From Oscillospiraceae bacterium (lineage in GTDB: Bacteria; Bacillota; Clostridia; Oscillospirales; Oscillospiraceae), in contig SVKP01000034.1 of the NCBI GenBank assembly GCA_015068395.1, positions 1 through 34,565 on the forward strand: 34,565 nucleotides of DNA, read 5' to 3'. Position 1 is the first letter of the stretch; every line of letters begins with the position of its first letter. The position numbers were made by a program, and so were the translations under genes. The notes beneath the pieces were generated by a model. That model saw nothing but the letters and a program-made list of their open reading frames with translations. It was not told the origin of the DNA and searched no databases. This document shows positions 8,835-17,575 of the stretch, in pieces.

Positions 8835-9626
8835 TTATTTGCGCGCCGCGTCAAGGTGCAAAACAGCCTCCAGCACGCCTCCGGCGACGGAGAGCGCCTT
8901 GTCGGAAACGAGCGCGCAGTAATCCGCTTCGCCGCGGGGGTCGACGTCGCCGGATTTCATGCCGCGCTTCACACGGACGCCGTCCGCGAGCAGCCCGCGC
9001 AGCACGCCGGAGATCGTCGCGCACATCGGCACGTTTGCAACAAAGCCGACGGTATCGCCCGCCTCGACCCTGTCGCCGATCGCTCGCGTCCCGCGGAACA
9101 CGCCGTCCGCCGGCGCGCGCAGCACCCGCTCTCCGGCGAAGCCGCCGATGAGGCCGGGCACGTTCGTGTTCGGCAGCGCAGAGCCCTCGTAGTACACGCG
9201 GCCCAGCGTGTGCCCGCGCATCGTCTCGACCACCGCGTGGCAGTCCGTGCCCGCGGTGAAGCCGGGACCGACGCCGACGACGATCGGCGCGTCGTCGATG
9301 TGCGTGCCGAGGTTGCGCTTGGCGAGAATGGCGTCGACGAGCGCGTCCGGGCGCAGCTGCGCGCGGCAGGCGCAGTCCGGGTCGACGAGGACCGGGATGA
9401 CGCCCTGCTCCAGATACAGGCATGCCTCCTCCCAGGTTTCCGCGCGCAGCGCCGTGACGTCCTCCACGGTCTGCCTGCCGGAGAGCACCGCGTCGGAGAA
9501 CGCGACGGTCCTGCGGATGGTCGTGGGGCGTTCGATCTCCGTCATCACAACGTCGAAGCCCGCGCGGTGCAGGCGCAGCGCAATGCCGCTGGCAATATCG
9601 CCCGCGCCGCGGATCAGCGTAAGCAT
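8835..9626 (-). CDS. yqeB: Selenium-dependent molybdenum hydroxylase maturation protein YqeB (EF2563 family)
   Basis: MLTLIRGAGDIASGIALRLHRAGFDVVMTEIERPTTIRRTVAFSDAV, GVGPGFTAGTDCHAVVETMRGH. Confidence 0.92.
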   Translation of the reverse strand: MLTLIRGAGDIASGIALRLHRAGFDVVMTEIERPTTIRRTVAFSDAVLSGRQTVEDVTALRAETWEEACLYLEQGVIPVLVDPDCACRAQLRPDALVDAILAKRNLGTHIDDAPIVVGVGPGFTAGTDCHAVVETMRGHTLGRVYYEGSALPNTNVPGLIGGFAGERVLRAPADGVFRGTRAIGDRVEAGDTVGFVANVPMCATISGVLRGLLADGVRVKRGMKSGDVDPRGEADYCALVSDKALSVAGGVLEAVLHLDAARK

Positions 9627-10282
9627 ACGTATACCCCCTTGTGCAGACTGCCCGCCGTGACCGGGCAGGAAAGGCGTTTGGAAAGCTCCTCCGCCGCGGC
9701 GTAATCCCCGGCGGATTCGACCTTGTTGACCAGCACGCGGTCGCCGAAGCCCTCGGCGCGGATGACGCGCGCCGCCAGCTCCGGCGTGACCGTGTCGTCC
9801 GGTGAAACCCCGGCGCGCTCGGCGTACAGCCCGGGGCGGTGGCAGACGTCCGAAATGCGCCGTCCGAACCCGTCCGCGCCGACGACCAGCACCACGCGCT
9901 GCGCGTTTGCGGGGATCACCGGCTCGTGCGGGGCGTGCGCCTTGAGCGGAAGGCCGCGCGAGCCGTCCGCCTCGACCAGCACATAGTCCGCGAGCTGCGC
10001 AAGCTGCTCGAAGCCTGCTGCCGGCGCGGTCAGCTTTCCGTCCTCGGCGGGCGTTCCCGCGCAGACGGCGCCGTGCGCCGCAAGCGCCGCGGCAAGCTCG
10101 TCCATGCCGCCCGTACACAGGGGGTACTGCGCCGGGACGAGGATGTGCGTCGAGGCGCACAGGACGACCGTGCCGGTTTTGCGCAGCTCCTCCGCGAGCG
10201 CGTAGAGCAGCGTCGTCTTCCCGCCGCCGCCAATGAGCGCGGTCACGCCGCGCCCGACCCGGAGCATGGACGATATCAGCAT
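9614..10282 (-). CDS. yqeC: Selenium cofactor biosynthesis protein YqeC
   Basis: VTALIGGGGKTTLLYALAEELR, YVLVEADGSRGLPLKAHAPHEPVIP; overlaps yqeB by 13 nt. Confidence 0.9.
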   Translation of the reverse strand: MLISSMLRVGRGVTALIGGGGKTTLLYALAEELRKTGTVVLCASTHILVPAQYPLCTGGMDELAAALAAHGAVCAGTPAEDGKLTAPAAGFEQLAQLADYVLVEADGSRGLPLKAHAPHEPVIPANAQRVVLVVGADGFGRRISDVCHRPGLYAERAGVSPDDTVTPELAARVIRAEGFGDRVLVNKVESAGDYAAAEELSKRLSCPVTAGSLHKGVYVCLR

Positions 10283-10320
10283 CCGCGTCTCCCCCTTCCG
10301 CCACTTTACCCAACAGTGTG

Positions 10321-10349
10321 ATTATAACCAACTCGATCACGCATTACAA
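10321..10349 (-). promoter_or_regulatory. Sigma-A type promoter for yqeC-yqeB(-cobO)
   Basis: Minus strand TTGTAA-N17-TATAAT. Confidence 0.75.
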
Positions 10350-10374
10350 GAATGAAAATCAGAGGAGGATCATC

Positions 10375-10749
10375 ATGGAGCAAGCGCTGCGCGCCGTACT
10401 CTCGATACGGCTTTTTACCGACCGGAAATGCTTTGGCCCCGGCATTGCGGAGCTGCTGCACCGCGTGGAGGAGCACCACTCTCTGCGTGCGGCGGCACAG
10501 TCGATGGAGATGGCATATTCGAAGGCGTGGACCATCACCAAAAACGCGGAGGCGGGGCTCGGCGTCAAGCTGCTCTCGTCCAGCACGGGCGGGCGGAACG
10601 GCGGCGGCGCGGAGCTGACCGACGAGGCGCGCCGCATCCTGGAGGCGTATGACCGCTACTGCGAAAAGCTGCGCGCCTACGGGGACGAGCTGCTTGCCTC
10701 GGAGTTCGCGTTTTTGCAGGACTTGTGCAGCTTCGACAATTCGAACTAG
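10375..10749 (+). CDS. ModE-like winged-HTH (LysR-type N-domain) regulator without molybdate-binding domain
   Basis: LLHRVEEHHSLRAAAQSMEMAYSKAWTITKNAEAGLGVKLLSSSTGGRNGGGAELTDEAR matches the ModE N-terminal domain; RBS AGAGGAGG. Confidence 0.88.
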   Translation: MEQALRAVLSIRLFTDRKCFGPGIAELLHRVEEHHSLRAAAQSMEMAYSKAWTITKNAEAGLGVKLLSSSTGGRNGGGAELTDEARRILEAYDRYCEKLRAYGDELLASEFAFLQDLCSFDNSN

Positions 10750-10792
10750 TAAATCCTATTTAATTTGACTCAATTTATTTTTGCTCAACCTA

Positions 10793-10821
10793 TTGTAATT
10801 TGCCGCCCTATAGGGTATAAT
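10793..10821 (+). promoter_or_regulatory. Sigma-A type promoter for the TrxR-like gene and trxA
   Basis: TTGTAA-N17-TATAAT. Confidence 0.8.
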
Positions 10822-10850
10822 ATGCTCAGAAAGAAAAAAACAGGGAGGCG

Positions 10851-11708
10851 ATGCGTATGAACTATGATCTGATCGTACTCGGAAGCGGCCCGGCGGGGCT
10901 TGCGGCGGCGGTCGCGGCGCGTTCGCGCGGAAAGAGCGCGCTGGTGATCGGCAATCGGTGGCAGGACAGCCCGCTCGCGAAGGCGGAGCGGATCGACAAC
11001 TATCTTGGGCTGCCCGGACGCACCGGCTATGAGCTTTTGGAGGAGTTTCAACGCCACGCGGAGACGGCAGGCGTCGACTTTGTCGTCGGCCGCGCCCTCT
11101 CGCTGATGGCATGGAACGGGTTCACGGTCACGGTTGGCTCGGATGCCTATCAGGGCGGCGCGCTGGTGATGGCGCCGGGCGTCGTGCGGCAGGCGAAGTT
11201 CCCCGGCGAGCAGGAGTACTTAGGCAGCGGCGTGAGCTACTGCGCGACCTGCGACGGGATGCTCTACCGCGGGAAGGACGTACTGGTCGTGGGCCGCACG
11301 GGCGACGCCCCGGAGGAGGCGGCGTATCTGCAAAGCATCGGCTGCCGCGTGACCTACACCGCGCCCAAGCGCCCGGAAAAGCTGGCGGAGGACATTCCCT
11401 TTCTCCCGGCGGGGAAGGTCGAGATCCGCGGCGAAAAGACCGTGACCGCCGCCGTGCTCGACGGTGTGGAGCACCCCTGTGCGTGCGTGTTCATTCTGCG
11501 CGCGTCGCTTGCGCCGACGGACCTGCTGCCCACGTTGGAGCTGGACGGCGGCTACATCCGGGTCGACCGCGCGATGCAGACCTCCGTGCCCGGCGTGTTC
11601 GCCTGCGGCGACTGCACAGGTACGCCGCTGCAAGTCGCCAAGGCGGTGGGCGAGGGGCATATCGCGGGACTCTCCGCGTGCGAATATCTGGACAGGCAAA
11701 AGGGTTAA
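10851..11708 (+). CDS. Thioredoxin-reductase-like FAD flavoprotein with CATC redox motif and degenerate NADPH site
   Basis: LIVLGSGPAGLAAAVAARSRGKSALVI, VSYCATCDGMLYRGKDVLVVG, GVFACGDCTGTPLQVAKAVGEG. Confidence 0.9.
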   Translation: MRMNYDLIVLGSGPAGLAAAVAARSRGKSALVIGNRWQDSPLAKAERIDNYLGLPGRTGYELLEEFQRHAETAGVDFVVGRALSLMAWNGFTVTVGSDAYQGGALVMAPGVVRQAKFPGEQEYLGSGVSYCATCDGMLYRGKDVLVVGRTGDAPEEAAYLQSIGCRVTYTAPKRPEKLAEDIPFLPAGKVEIRGEKTVTAAVLDGVEHPCACVFILRASLAPTDLLPTLELDGGYIRVDRAMQTSVPGVFACGDCTGTPLQVAKAVGEGHIAGLSACEYLDRQKG

Positions 11709-11740
11709 ACTAAAATAATAACGATAAAGGAGATCAAATT

Positions 11741-12058
11741 ATGGCACTGCAGCATTTTACCGAAGAGAGCTTTGACAAGGCGTTGGCGCAGCCCGGACTT
11801 CTGGTCGTGGACTTCTGGGCGGAGTGGTGCGGCCCGTGCAAGATGCTCGGCCCCGTGATCGAGCAGCTGGCAAACGACTATGACGGCAAGGCGGTCATCG
11901 GCAAGGTCAACGTGGACGACGAGCCGGACCTCGCCCAGCGCTACGGCATCATGTCGATCCCGACGGTCATGTTCTTCAAGGACGGACAGAACGTCGACAC
12001 GAAGATCGGCGTCATGCCCCCGCAGGAATTTGTCAAGACCATTGAAGCGAATCTGTAA
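11741..12058 (+). CDS. trxA: Thioredoxin
   Basis: VVDFWAEWCGPCKMLGPVIEQLA, YGIMSIPTVMFFKDG. Confidence 0.97.
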   Translation: MALQHFTEESFDKALAQPGLLVVDFWAEWCGPCKMLGPVIEQLANDYDGKAVIGKVNVDDEPDLAQRYGIMSIPTVMFFKDGQNVDTKIGVMPPQEFVKTIEANL

Positions 12059-12062
12059 GCAG

Positions 12063-12108
12063 AAAAACCGACGCCCCGCAGTCACACAAAAATGTGATTG
12101 CGGGGCGT
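12063..12108 (-). terminator. Hairpin terminator (minus-strand U-run)
   Basis: ACGCCCCGCAGTCACA / TGTGATTGCGGGGCGT with one GU pair; minus strand continues CGGTTTTT. Confidence 0.8.
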
Positions 12109-12131
12109 TGGACCGTTATACAGGAACAAGC

Positions 12132-13424
12132 TCACGTCGGGTCGGGCTGGTCGGTCATGATGCGCAGGATGGTGCGGTCGGTTTCGCGCATGCCCACGCG
12201 GCCCAGGCGTCCGACGTTGCGGATGGTCTCTTCCACGTCATCGCCGACGATGCCGTCGCCGCCCTCAAGTAGCTGCCGCCCGCGGGACATGTCCCAGCCG
12301 AGCAGGCCCGCCCAGACGGAGGTCGCGATCTTCGCGGCGCAGGACGCCTTCGCGCCGTCGCAGACCATGCCGGACACCGTGCCCAGCGAATTGACGAGCG
12401 TGCCGGAGACGCAGTCCACGTCTCCGCCGTTGAGCCACGCGATGGCGGCGCCCGCGGCGCAGCCGGCGCACACCGCGCCGCAGTAGGCGCTCAGGCGGCC
12501 GATGCCGGTCTTCATGTGGATCGCCAGCAAATCGCTGAGCGTGACCGCGCGGAGCAGCTTGTCGTGCGTAACGTCCAGCTCCTTTGCGTACTCGACCACC
12601 GGCACCGAGGCGGTGATGCCCTGGTTGCCGCTGCCGGAGACGATGACCACCGGCATTTCGCAGCCGTTCATCCGCGCGTCGGAGCCCGCCGCCGCCATGT
12701 ATCCGGCGCGCATGTACACGTCGCGCCCGGCAAAGTTGCGCATGGATTTGCCGACGTTCGCACCATAGCTGTTCGCCATGCCCTCCTGCGCGATGGCGTA
12801 GTTGTAGTCGATCTGGCGCTCCACCAGCGCGCGCACGTCGTCCACGTCCATCGTCTCGGCAAAGTCGACGATGTCCGCCACCGTGAGGCAGCTGTGGTCG
12901 GTCTCGCCGTCCGCGCTCTCCGTCCCCGGCTCGCCCTTGTCGAGCAGCTTTTCGCCGTTCTTTTCAATCAGGATGACGTTGGTGTGGTAATCCGCGATCC
13001 GCAGCCGGACGACGTCGTTCCCGGCGCGCACCGTCAGGATGATGTCGAAGACCACGTCGCCCTCCGCGGGCAGGACCTTGATCTTGTGGCTTTTGAGATA
13101 GGCGACGACCGCCGCCTTCTGCGTGTCGTCCACGTCGGCGATGACTTCCAGCAGGCGGTCGGCGCGGCCCGCCACGATGCCCGCGGCTGCCGCCGCTTCG
13201 ATGCCGCGCAGCCCGTCGGTGTGGGGAACGACCACGCTTTTGACGTTTTTGATGATGTTGCCGCTCGCCTCCACCGTCACCTGCTCGGGAAGGCAGCCAA
13301 GCACCTCGCGCGCCCTCGCGGCGCCGTAGGCGATGGCGATGGGCTCGGTGCAGCCCATCGCGGGGAGCAGCTCCTCCTTGAGTATCTCGACGTAGCTTGC
13401 GTACTTTGGATCGTTCTTTTGCAT
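12132..13424 (-). CDS. L-cysteine desulfidase family protein (CyuA / UPF0597)
   Basis: LLPAMGCTEPIAIAYGAARAREVLG, VEASGNIIKNVKSVVVPHTDG, SGSGNQGITASVPVVEYA, AYCGAVCAGCAAGAAIAW. Confidence 0.92.
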   Translation of the reverse strand: MQKNDPKYASYVEILKEELLPAMGCTEPIAIAYGAARAREVLGCLPEQVTVEASGNIIKNVKSVVVPHTDGLRGIEAAAAAGIVAGRADRLLEVIADVDDTQKAAVVAYLKSHKIKVLPAEGDVVFDIILTVRAGNDVVRLRIADYHTNVILIEKNGEKLLDKGEPGTESADGETDHSCLTVADIVDFAETMDVDDVRALVERQIDYNYAIAQEGMANSYGANVGKSMRNFAGRDVYMRAGYMAAAGSDARMNGCEMPVVIVSGSGNQGITASVPVVEYAKELDVTHDKLLRAVTLSDLLAIHMKTGIGRLSAYCGAVCAGCAAGAAIAWLNGGDVDCVSGTLVNSLGTVSGMVCDGAKASCAAKIATSVWAGLLGWDMSRGRQLLEGGDGIVGDDVEETIRNVGRLGRVGMRETDRTILRIMTDQPDPT

Positions 13425-13475
13425 GCCGCTTTCTCTCCTCCGTGAATCTATAGTAAGAGTTAACAGATGAGCTTA

Positions 13476-14291
13476 CTATATCAGCCAGTCCAGCTCCAGC
13501 GGGATGGCGGCGAGCGATACGTCCGGCTTGACGCGCTCGCCGTGGAAGTCGCTGCCGCCGGTGACGTGCAGGCGATACTTCTCCGCGAGGTGCAGGTAAT
13601 ACGACTCCTGCTCCGGGGTGAACTTAGGATAATGGCACTCGATCGCGTCCAGCCCGTAACCGACAAGCTCGCGCACGATGTCTTCCAGCGCGCCGTCGTC
13701 CACGCCGATTTGGTAGGGATGCGCCAGCGAGACCTTGCCGCCGGCGGCCTTGATCGTCTCCACGCATTCGCGCGCGGAGGGCTTCTGCCGCTCGACGCGG
13801 GCGTGAAATTCCTCCGTGTCGAGCCACTTGTCAAACGCCTCCCGGTTGTTTGCGACATAGCCGTGCCGGACCATCGCCTGCGCGAAGTGGGGGCGGCCCA
13901 CCACCTCGCCGCCGGCGATCGCCTCCACCTCCTCCAGCGTCAGCGCCATGCCGTGCTCCGCCAGATAGGCGAGCAGGCGCAGCGAGCGCTCGTCGCGCCC
14001 TGTCTTCATTCTGCCGCACAGCGCCGAAAGCTCCGGCGCGTATGGGTCAAAGCCATAGCCGAGGATGTGGAAGGTGTGGTACTCGCGCGCACTCAGCTCG
14101 ATGCCGGAGACGACGCGCAGCCCCAGCTCGCTGCCCGCCGCCATCGCCTCGCGGACGCCGTCCGCCGTGTCGTGGTCGGTGAGCGCCCAGACCTCCGCGC
14201 CGCGTTTTTTGACCAGCGCGGCAAGCTCCGCAGGGGTATACTGCCCGTCCGAGGCAGTGGAATGGGTGTGAAGATCACATATCCCGGTCAT
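13476..14291 (-). CDS. PHP domain phosphoesterase
   Basis: CDLHTHSTASDGQYTPAELAALVKKRGAEVWALTDHDT, SGIELSA, VTGGSDFHG. Confidence 0.93.
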   Translation of the reverse strand: MTGICDLHTHSTASDGQYTPAELAALVKKRGAEVWALTDHDTADGVREAMAAGSELGLRVVSGIELSAREYHTFHILGYGFDPYAPELSALCGRMKTGRDERSLRLLAYLAEHGMALTLEEVEAIAGGEVVGRPHFAQAMVRHGYVANNREAFDKWLDTEEFHARVERQKPSARECVETIKAAGGKVSLAHPYQIGVDDGALEDIVRELVGYGLDAIECHYPKFTPEQESYYLHLAEKYRLHVTGGSDFHGERVKPDVSLAAIPLELDWLI

Positions 14292-14335
14292 ATTTTCCCT
14301 TTCCGCGCAGCTGCGCCATTTGCCCGTTTTGGCTG

Positions 14336-14371
14336 AAAAACACCGTCAGGGGTTAGAGGACTCCCTGACGG
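14336..14371 (-). terminator. Hairpin terminator for the upstream minus-strand gene
   Basis: CCGTCAGGG / CCCTGACGG arms; minus strand continues TGTTTTTC. Confidence 0.7.
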
Positions 14372-14434
14372 CGCTGCTGTTTGTTTTATCCGAATATGCG
14401 TACCCAAGCCCTCCTTTGCAGGCGGGCGGGTGCT

Positions 14435-14998
14435 TCAGTTTGCCTTCACGCCGGAGAGCAGGGACATCATGTACATCTCGGTACGCTTGAACTTCTGCTT
14501 TTGGCGCGGGACCTTCATGGTTGCCTGATAGACGTGGTTGCGCGTGACGATGAAGGTCATGAAATTCGCCGCGACGTACAAATCGTTGGTGATATAGCCC
14601 GCCTTGATGTCCGCCGTGTCCTGCACGACCTTGAGCACGCTGTAATTCTCGCCGTCCGCGCCCGCCGACGCAGTGCCGACCGCGGCGCGCGAAAGCTTTT
14701 CGTCCGTGGAACGCTTGACGTTGGCGAGGAAGTCGCGGAACTGCATCTGCGCGAGCGAATCCGGGCTCAGCGCGTGCGTGAGCGTGAAATTGAGCACGTC
14801 GCCTTTTCCCGCGTCGCCGTAGGGCTGGAACGTGCCCTCGGTGTAGTTGGGGGGCAGCTCCTCAAAGCGCGTGACGCTCAACGCGACAAGCTGGTCGACG
14901 GACGTATCAAAGACGTCATAGCCCGCGCCGTAGGGGATGTGGATCGTGAAGTCACGGTTTACAAGAACGGTTTTCCCGTCGATAGAAGCACCAAGCAT
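14435..14998 (-). CDS. Hypothetical protein
   Basis: RBS GGGAG before MLGASIDGKTVLVNRDF; own promoter and terminator; family not recognised. Confidence 0.75.
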   Translation of the reverse strand: MLGASIDGKTVLVNRDFTIHIPYGAGYDVFDTSVDQLVALSVTRFEELPPNYTEGTFQPYGDAGKGDVLNFTLTHALSPDSLAQMQFRDFLANVKRSTDEKLSRAAVGTASAGADGENYSVLKVVQDTADIKAGYITNDLYVAANFMTFIVTRNHVYQATMKVPRQKQKFKRTEMYMMSLLSGVKAN

Positions 14999-15079
14999 AG
15001 CGTTTTCTCCCGTTACCGTTTCCGCACTCTCGCGGGTCATTGAGGCACAGTTTGGATACTCATGGTATTTGCAAGATTT

Positions 15080-15108
15080 ATTATACCGTATCGAAAAGGC
15101 GATTGCAA
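15080..15108 (-). promoter_or_regulatory. Sigma-A type promoter for the hypothetical gene at 14435-14998
   Basis: Minus strand TTGCAA-N17-TATAAT. Confidence 0.75.
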
Positions 15109-15145
15109 GAGGGAGTTTTCCATAGGCGGGCGGACGCCGCCGCGG

Positions 15146-15382
15146 TCAGCCGCCGGAGACGGGCAGGAAGAAGCCGATCACGTCGCCGTCATGAAGCGCA
15201 CGGGAAAGCGGCGCGCGCTCCCCGTTGACGCTCAGAAGCAGCAGCTTTGCCTTGAGGGGGCTCATGCGGATGCGCCTGAGCGCATCGCCCACCGTGCTGC
15301 CGTCCTCCAGCTCCATCCACGAGCGCTCGTCCAGCGCGCCGCGGTCGCACCCGAGAAGCGGGAATACCTTAACCCGGATCAT
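15146..15382 (-). CDS. MoaD/ThiS-family ubiquitin-like sulfur carrier protein
   Basis: 78 aa, MIRVKVFPLLG...TVGDALRRI...LLLSVNGERAPLSRALHDGDVIGFFLPVSGG with terminal Gly-Gly. Confidence 0.88.
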   Translation of the reverse strand: MIRVKVFPLLGCDRGALDERSWMELEDGSTVGDALRRIRMSPLKAKLLLLSVNGERAPLSRALHDGDVIGFFLPVSGG

Positions 15383-15596
15383 CCTGTGCTTCCTCCATCG
15401 CGATCACGCCCATGGGGCAGGCTCCGGCGCAGACGCCGCAACCGACGCACCCCGGCTTCACCAACTCCGGGAAGACGTTGCGATACTTCCCGGACAAGCC
15501 CTCCTTCCGCATGCCTAAGGCGGAGACGGGGCAGGCCTGGGCACAGATGCCGCAGCTGACACAGCTCTGATAATCAAATGTCGGATGTCGCTTCAT
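15369..15596 (-). CDS. 2x[4Fe-4S] ferredoxin
   Basis: CVSCGICAQACPVSALG ... CVGCGVCAGACPMGVI. Confidence 0.93.
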   Translation of the reverse strand: MKRHPTFDYQSCVSCGICAQACPVSALGMRKEGLSGKYRNVFPELVKPGCVGCGVCAGACPMGVIAMEEAQDDPG

Positions 15597-17575
15597 GTTT
15601 CCTCCTGCGCAAGCAGTTCGCCGAGCCCCAGCCGTTCCACAGTTTCGGGCAGGGGAACGCCGGTCGCCTCATCCCAGCCGAACGCGCGCCAATGGGCGTT
15701 GACCTGTGCACGGTTGTTCAGGCGCACCCCCTTGAGAGGCCCGTCGGGCAGCGGCGGGTCTCCCGCCATGCGCCGGGGCAGCGTGACGTCGGAGGGGTTG
15801 ATGCCCTGCCTGACGTTGAACAGCTGGCGCAGCGTCTGGATGCGCTCGCCGATCTCCATGTAGTGGTCCCCGTCGTACTGCCAGCCCTCGGCGGCGTTGA
15901 GGTAGTCCACCAGCTTCCACATGTGAACGCCCATCATCTGCCCGTAGTAGCAGCCGCCGGCGCCGTCGGTGAGCATGGTATAGCAGGCGTTTGCCTTGCT
16001 GACGAGCGCCATGGTCTCGGTATCCGTCAGATCGTCCTTCTTTGGGTGGATCTTTGCCGGAGGCGCCCAGGAGCAGATATCGCACAGGCTCATGGCGCCG
16101 TACTCGATGCCCATGCCCACGGTATGCTTTCCGGGCGCGGGCTCCGCCACATAATGTACGCCGAGCTGCGGATCGTTTCGGGCGTCGTGCATGCCCGGCT
16201 CCTGCCCGCCGACGTGCATGGCAAACTCCCTGCCGCCGAAGCGCTCCGATGCCCGCTTTACGCCGTCGGCAAGGGCGTCGCCGAAGCCCTCGCGGTCGAT
16301 CATCTTTCGCACCAGCGCGAGGATCGCGTCCGTGCTGCCCCATCTCAGTTCCAGCCCGTCGGTATCCTTCACGGTCAGCACGCCGCTTTCATAGCACTCG
16401 ATCGCCCACGCCACCGTGTTTCCCGCGGAGATGGTGTCCATGCCCGCGCGGTTGAGCAGCTCGTTGATCTGGCAGACGGAATCCAGGCTCCGATTCAGCA
16501 GCAGCGGCCCGAACGCCTGAACGGTCTCATACTCCGGCTTGTGCGTCTCGTCAAAGGTGGCGTACCTCCTGCCGCGGATGCTCAGCTTGCCGCCGCAGCC
16601 CAGCGGGCAGGAATAGCAGTGGTATTTGATCTTTTCAAGACGGTTGATGTGTCCGGGGCTGTAGACCGCGTCCATCAGCCGCGCGTCCCTGGGCGTGCCG
16701 CCCCAGTTTTTGATGGGGCCGTCCCCGCTGGTGATGGCGAGCGAGGTATTGGCCTGCGTGCCCCACTCCCGGAACATGTAGGCGGTGAGCGAGCCGTCCA
16801 TCGGGAGGTAGGGCATGCGCCCCATCATCCGCCCGCTCTCGCCGAGGAACGCGCCCAGCCCGGTGGGCAGCGACATTTTCAGCAGCTTTTGCCCCAGCTC
16901 GCGCGAGAGCGCCTTGACGGTCTCCGGATCGGCACAGCGCATGGGAAGCGAACCGGCAAGGACCACCGCCTTGAGCTTCTTGCTTCCCATCACCGCGCCC
17001 ACGCCGCTGCGGGCGGCGATCCGCCCGCCCTCGTTGCAGATGCCGGAGATCAGCGAGAGCTTTTCCCCCGCCTGACCGATGCAGGCGACGCAGGGGCGCT
17101 TGCGGCACTTGTCGTCCAGCTCGCGGTGCAGCGCTTCCTCCGTTTCCGTCGCGTCCAGTCCCCAATAGGCAGAGGCGTCGCGCACCTCCGCCTTTCTTCC
17201 GTCGCAAAAGAGATACACCGGCTTTTCGGAGACGCCGGAGACAAAGATCGCGTCATACCCGCACTGCTTGATGGCAGGGGCAAAGAGTCCGCCGCAGTTG
17301 GCGTCTCCCCAGCCGCCGGTCAGGGGGCTCTTGCAGGCGACCGTCCAGCGGCCGGTCAAAAACGCCCCCGTGCCGCACAGCGCGCCCGCCGCGAAGCCCA
17401 GAATGTTCTCCGGCCCCAGCGGGTCCGCTCCGGCGGGGATGTGGCGGTACAGGTACCATGCCTCCAGCCCCTTGCCCGCAAGCACCGCCTCATAGACCGC
17501 CTCGGGAACGCGGACCGCCTCAGCGGTACCGCTGCTCAGGTCCACCCGCAGGATCTTTCCGGCAAAGGAGGTCAT
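15593..17575 (-). CDS. Tungsten-dependent aldehyde:ferredoxin oxidoreductase family protein
   Basis: MTSFAGKILRVDLSSG, SPLTGGWGDANCGGLFAPAIKQCGYDAIFVSG, CYSCPLGCGGK (CxxCxxxC), GDGPIKNWGGT. Confidence 0.93.
   Translation of the reverse strand: MTSFAGKILRVDLSSGTAEAVRVPEAVYEAVLAGKGLEAWYLYRHIPAGADPLGPENILGFAAGALCGTGAFLTGRWTVACKSPLTGGWGDANCGGLFAPAIKQCGYDAIFVSGVSEKPVYLFCDGRKAEVRDASAYWGLDATETEEALHRELDDKCRKRPCVACIGQAGEKLSLISGICNEGGRIAARSGVGAVMGSKKLKAVVLAGSLPMRCADPETVKALSRELGQKLLKMSLPTGLGAFLGESGRMMGRMPYLPMDGSLTAYMFREWGTQANTSLAITSGDGPIKNWGGTPRDARLMDAVYSPGHINRLEKIKYHCYSCPLGCGGKLSIRGRRYATFDETHKPEYETVQAFGPLLLNRSLDSVCQINELLNRAGMDTISAGNTVAWAIECYESGVLTVKDTDGLELRWGSTDAILALVRKMIDREGFGDALADGVKRASERFGGREFAMHVGGQEPGMHDARNDPQLGVHYVAEPAPGKHTVGMGIEYGAMSLCDICSWAPPAKIHPKKDDLTDTETMALVSKANACYTMLTDGAGGCYYGQMMGVHMWKLVDYLNAAEGWQYDGDHYMEIGERIQTLRQLFNVRQGINPSDVTLPRRMAGDPPLPDGPLKGVRLNNRAQVNAHWRAFGWDEATGVPLPETVERLGLGELLAQEET

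Noticed and set aside
8220-9704. 494-aa plus-strand ORF opposite cobO/yqeB
   Set aside because: Shadow ORF; the minus-strand genes have strong family motifs.
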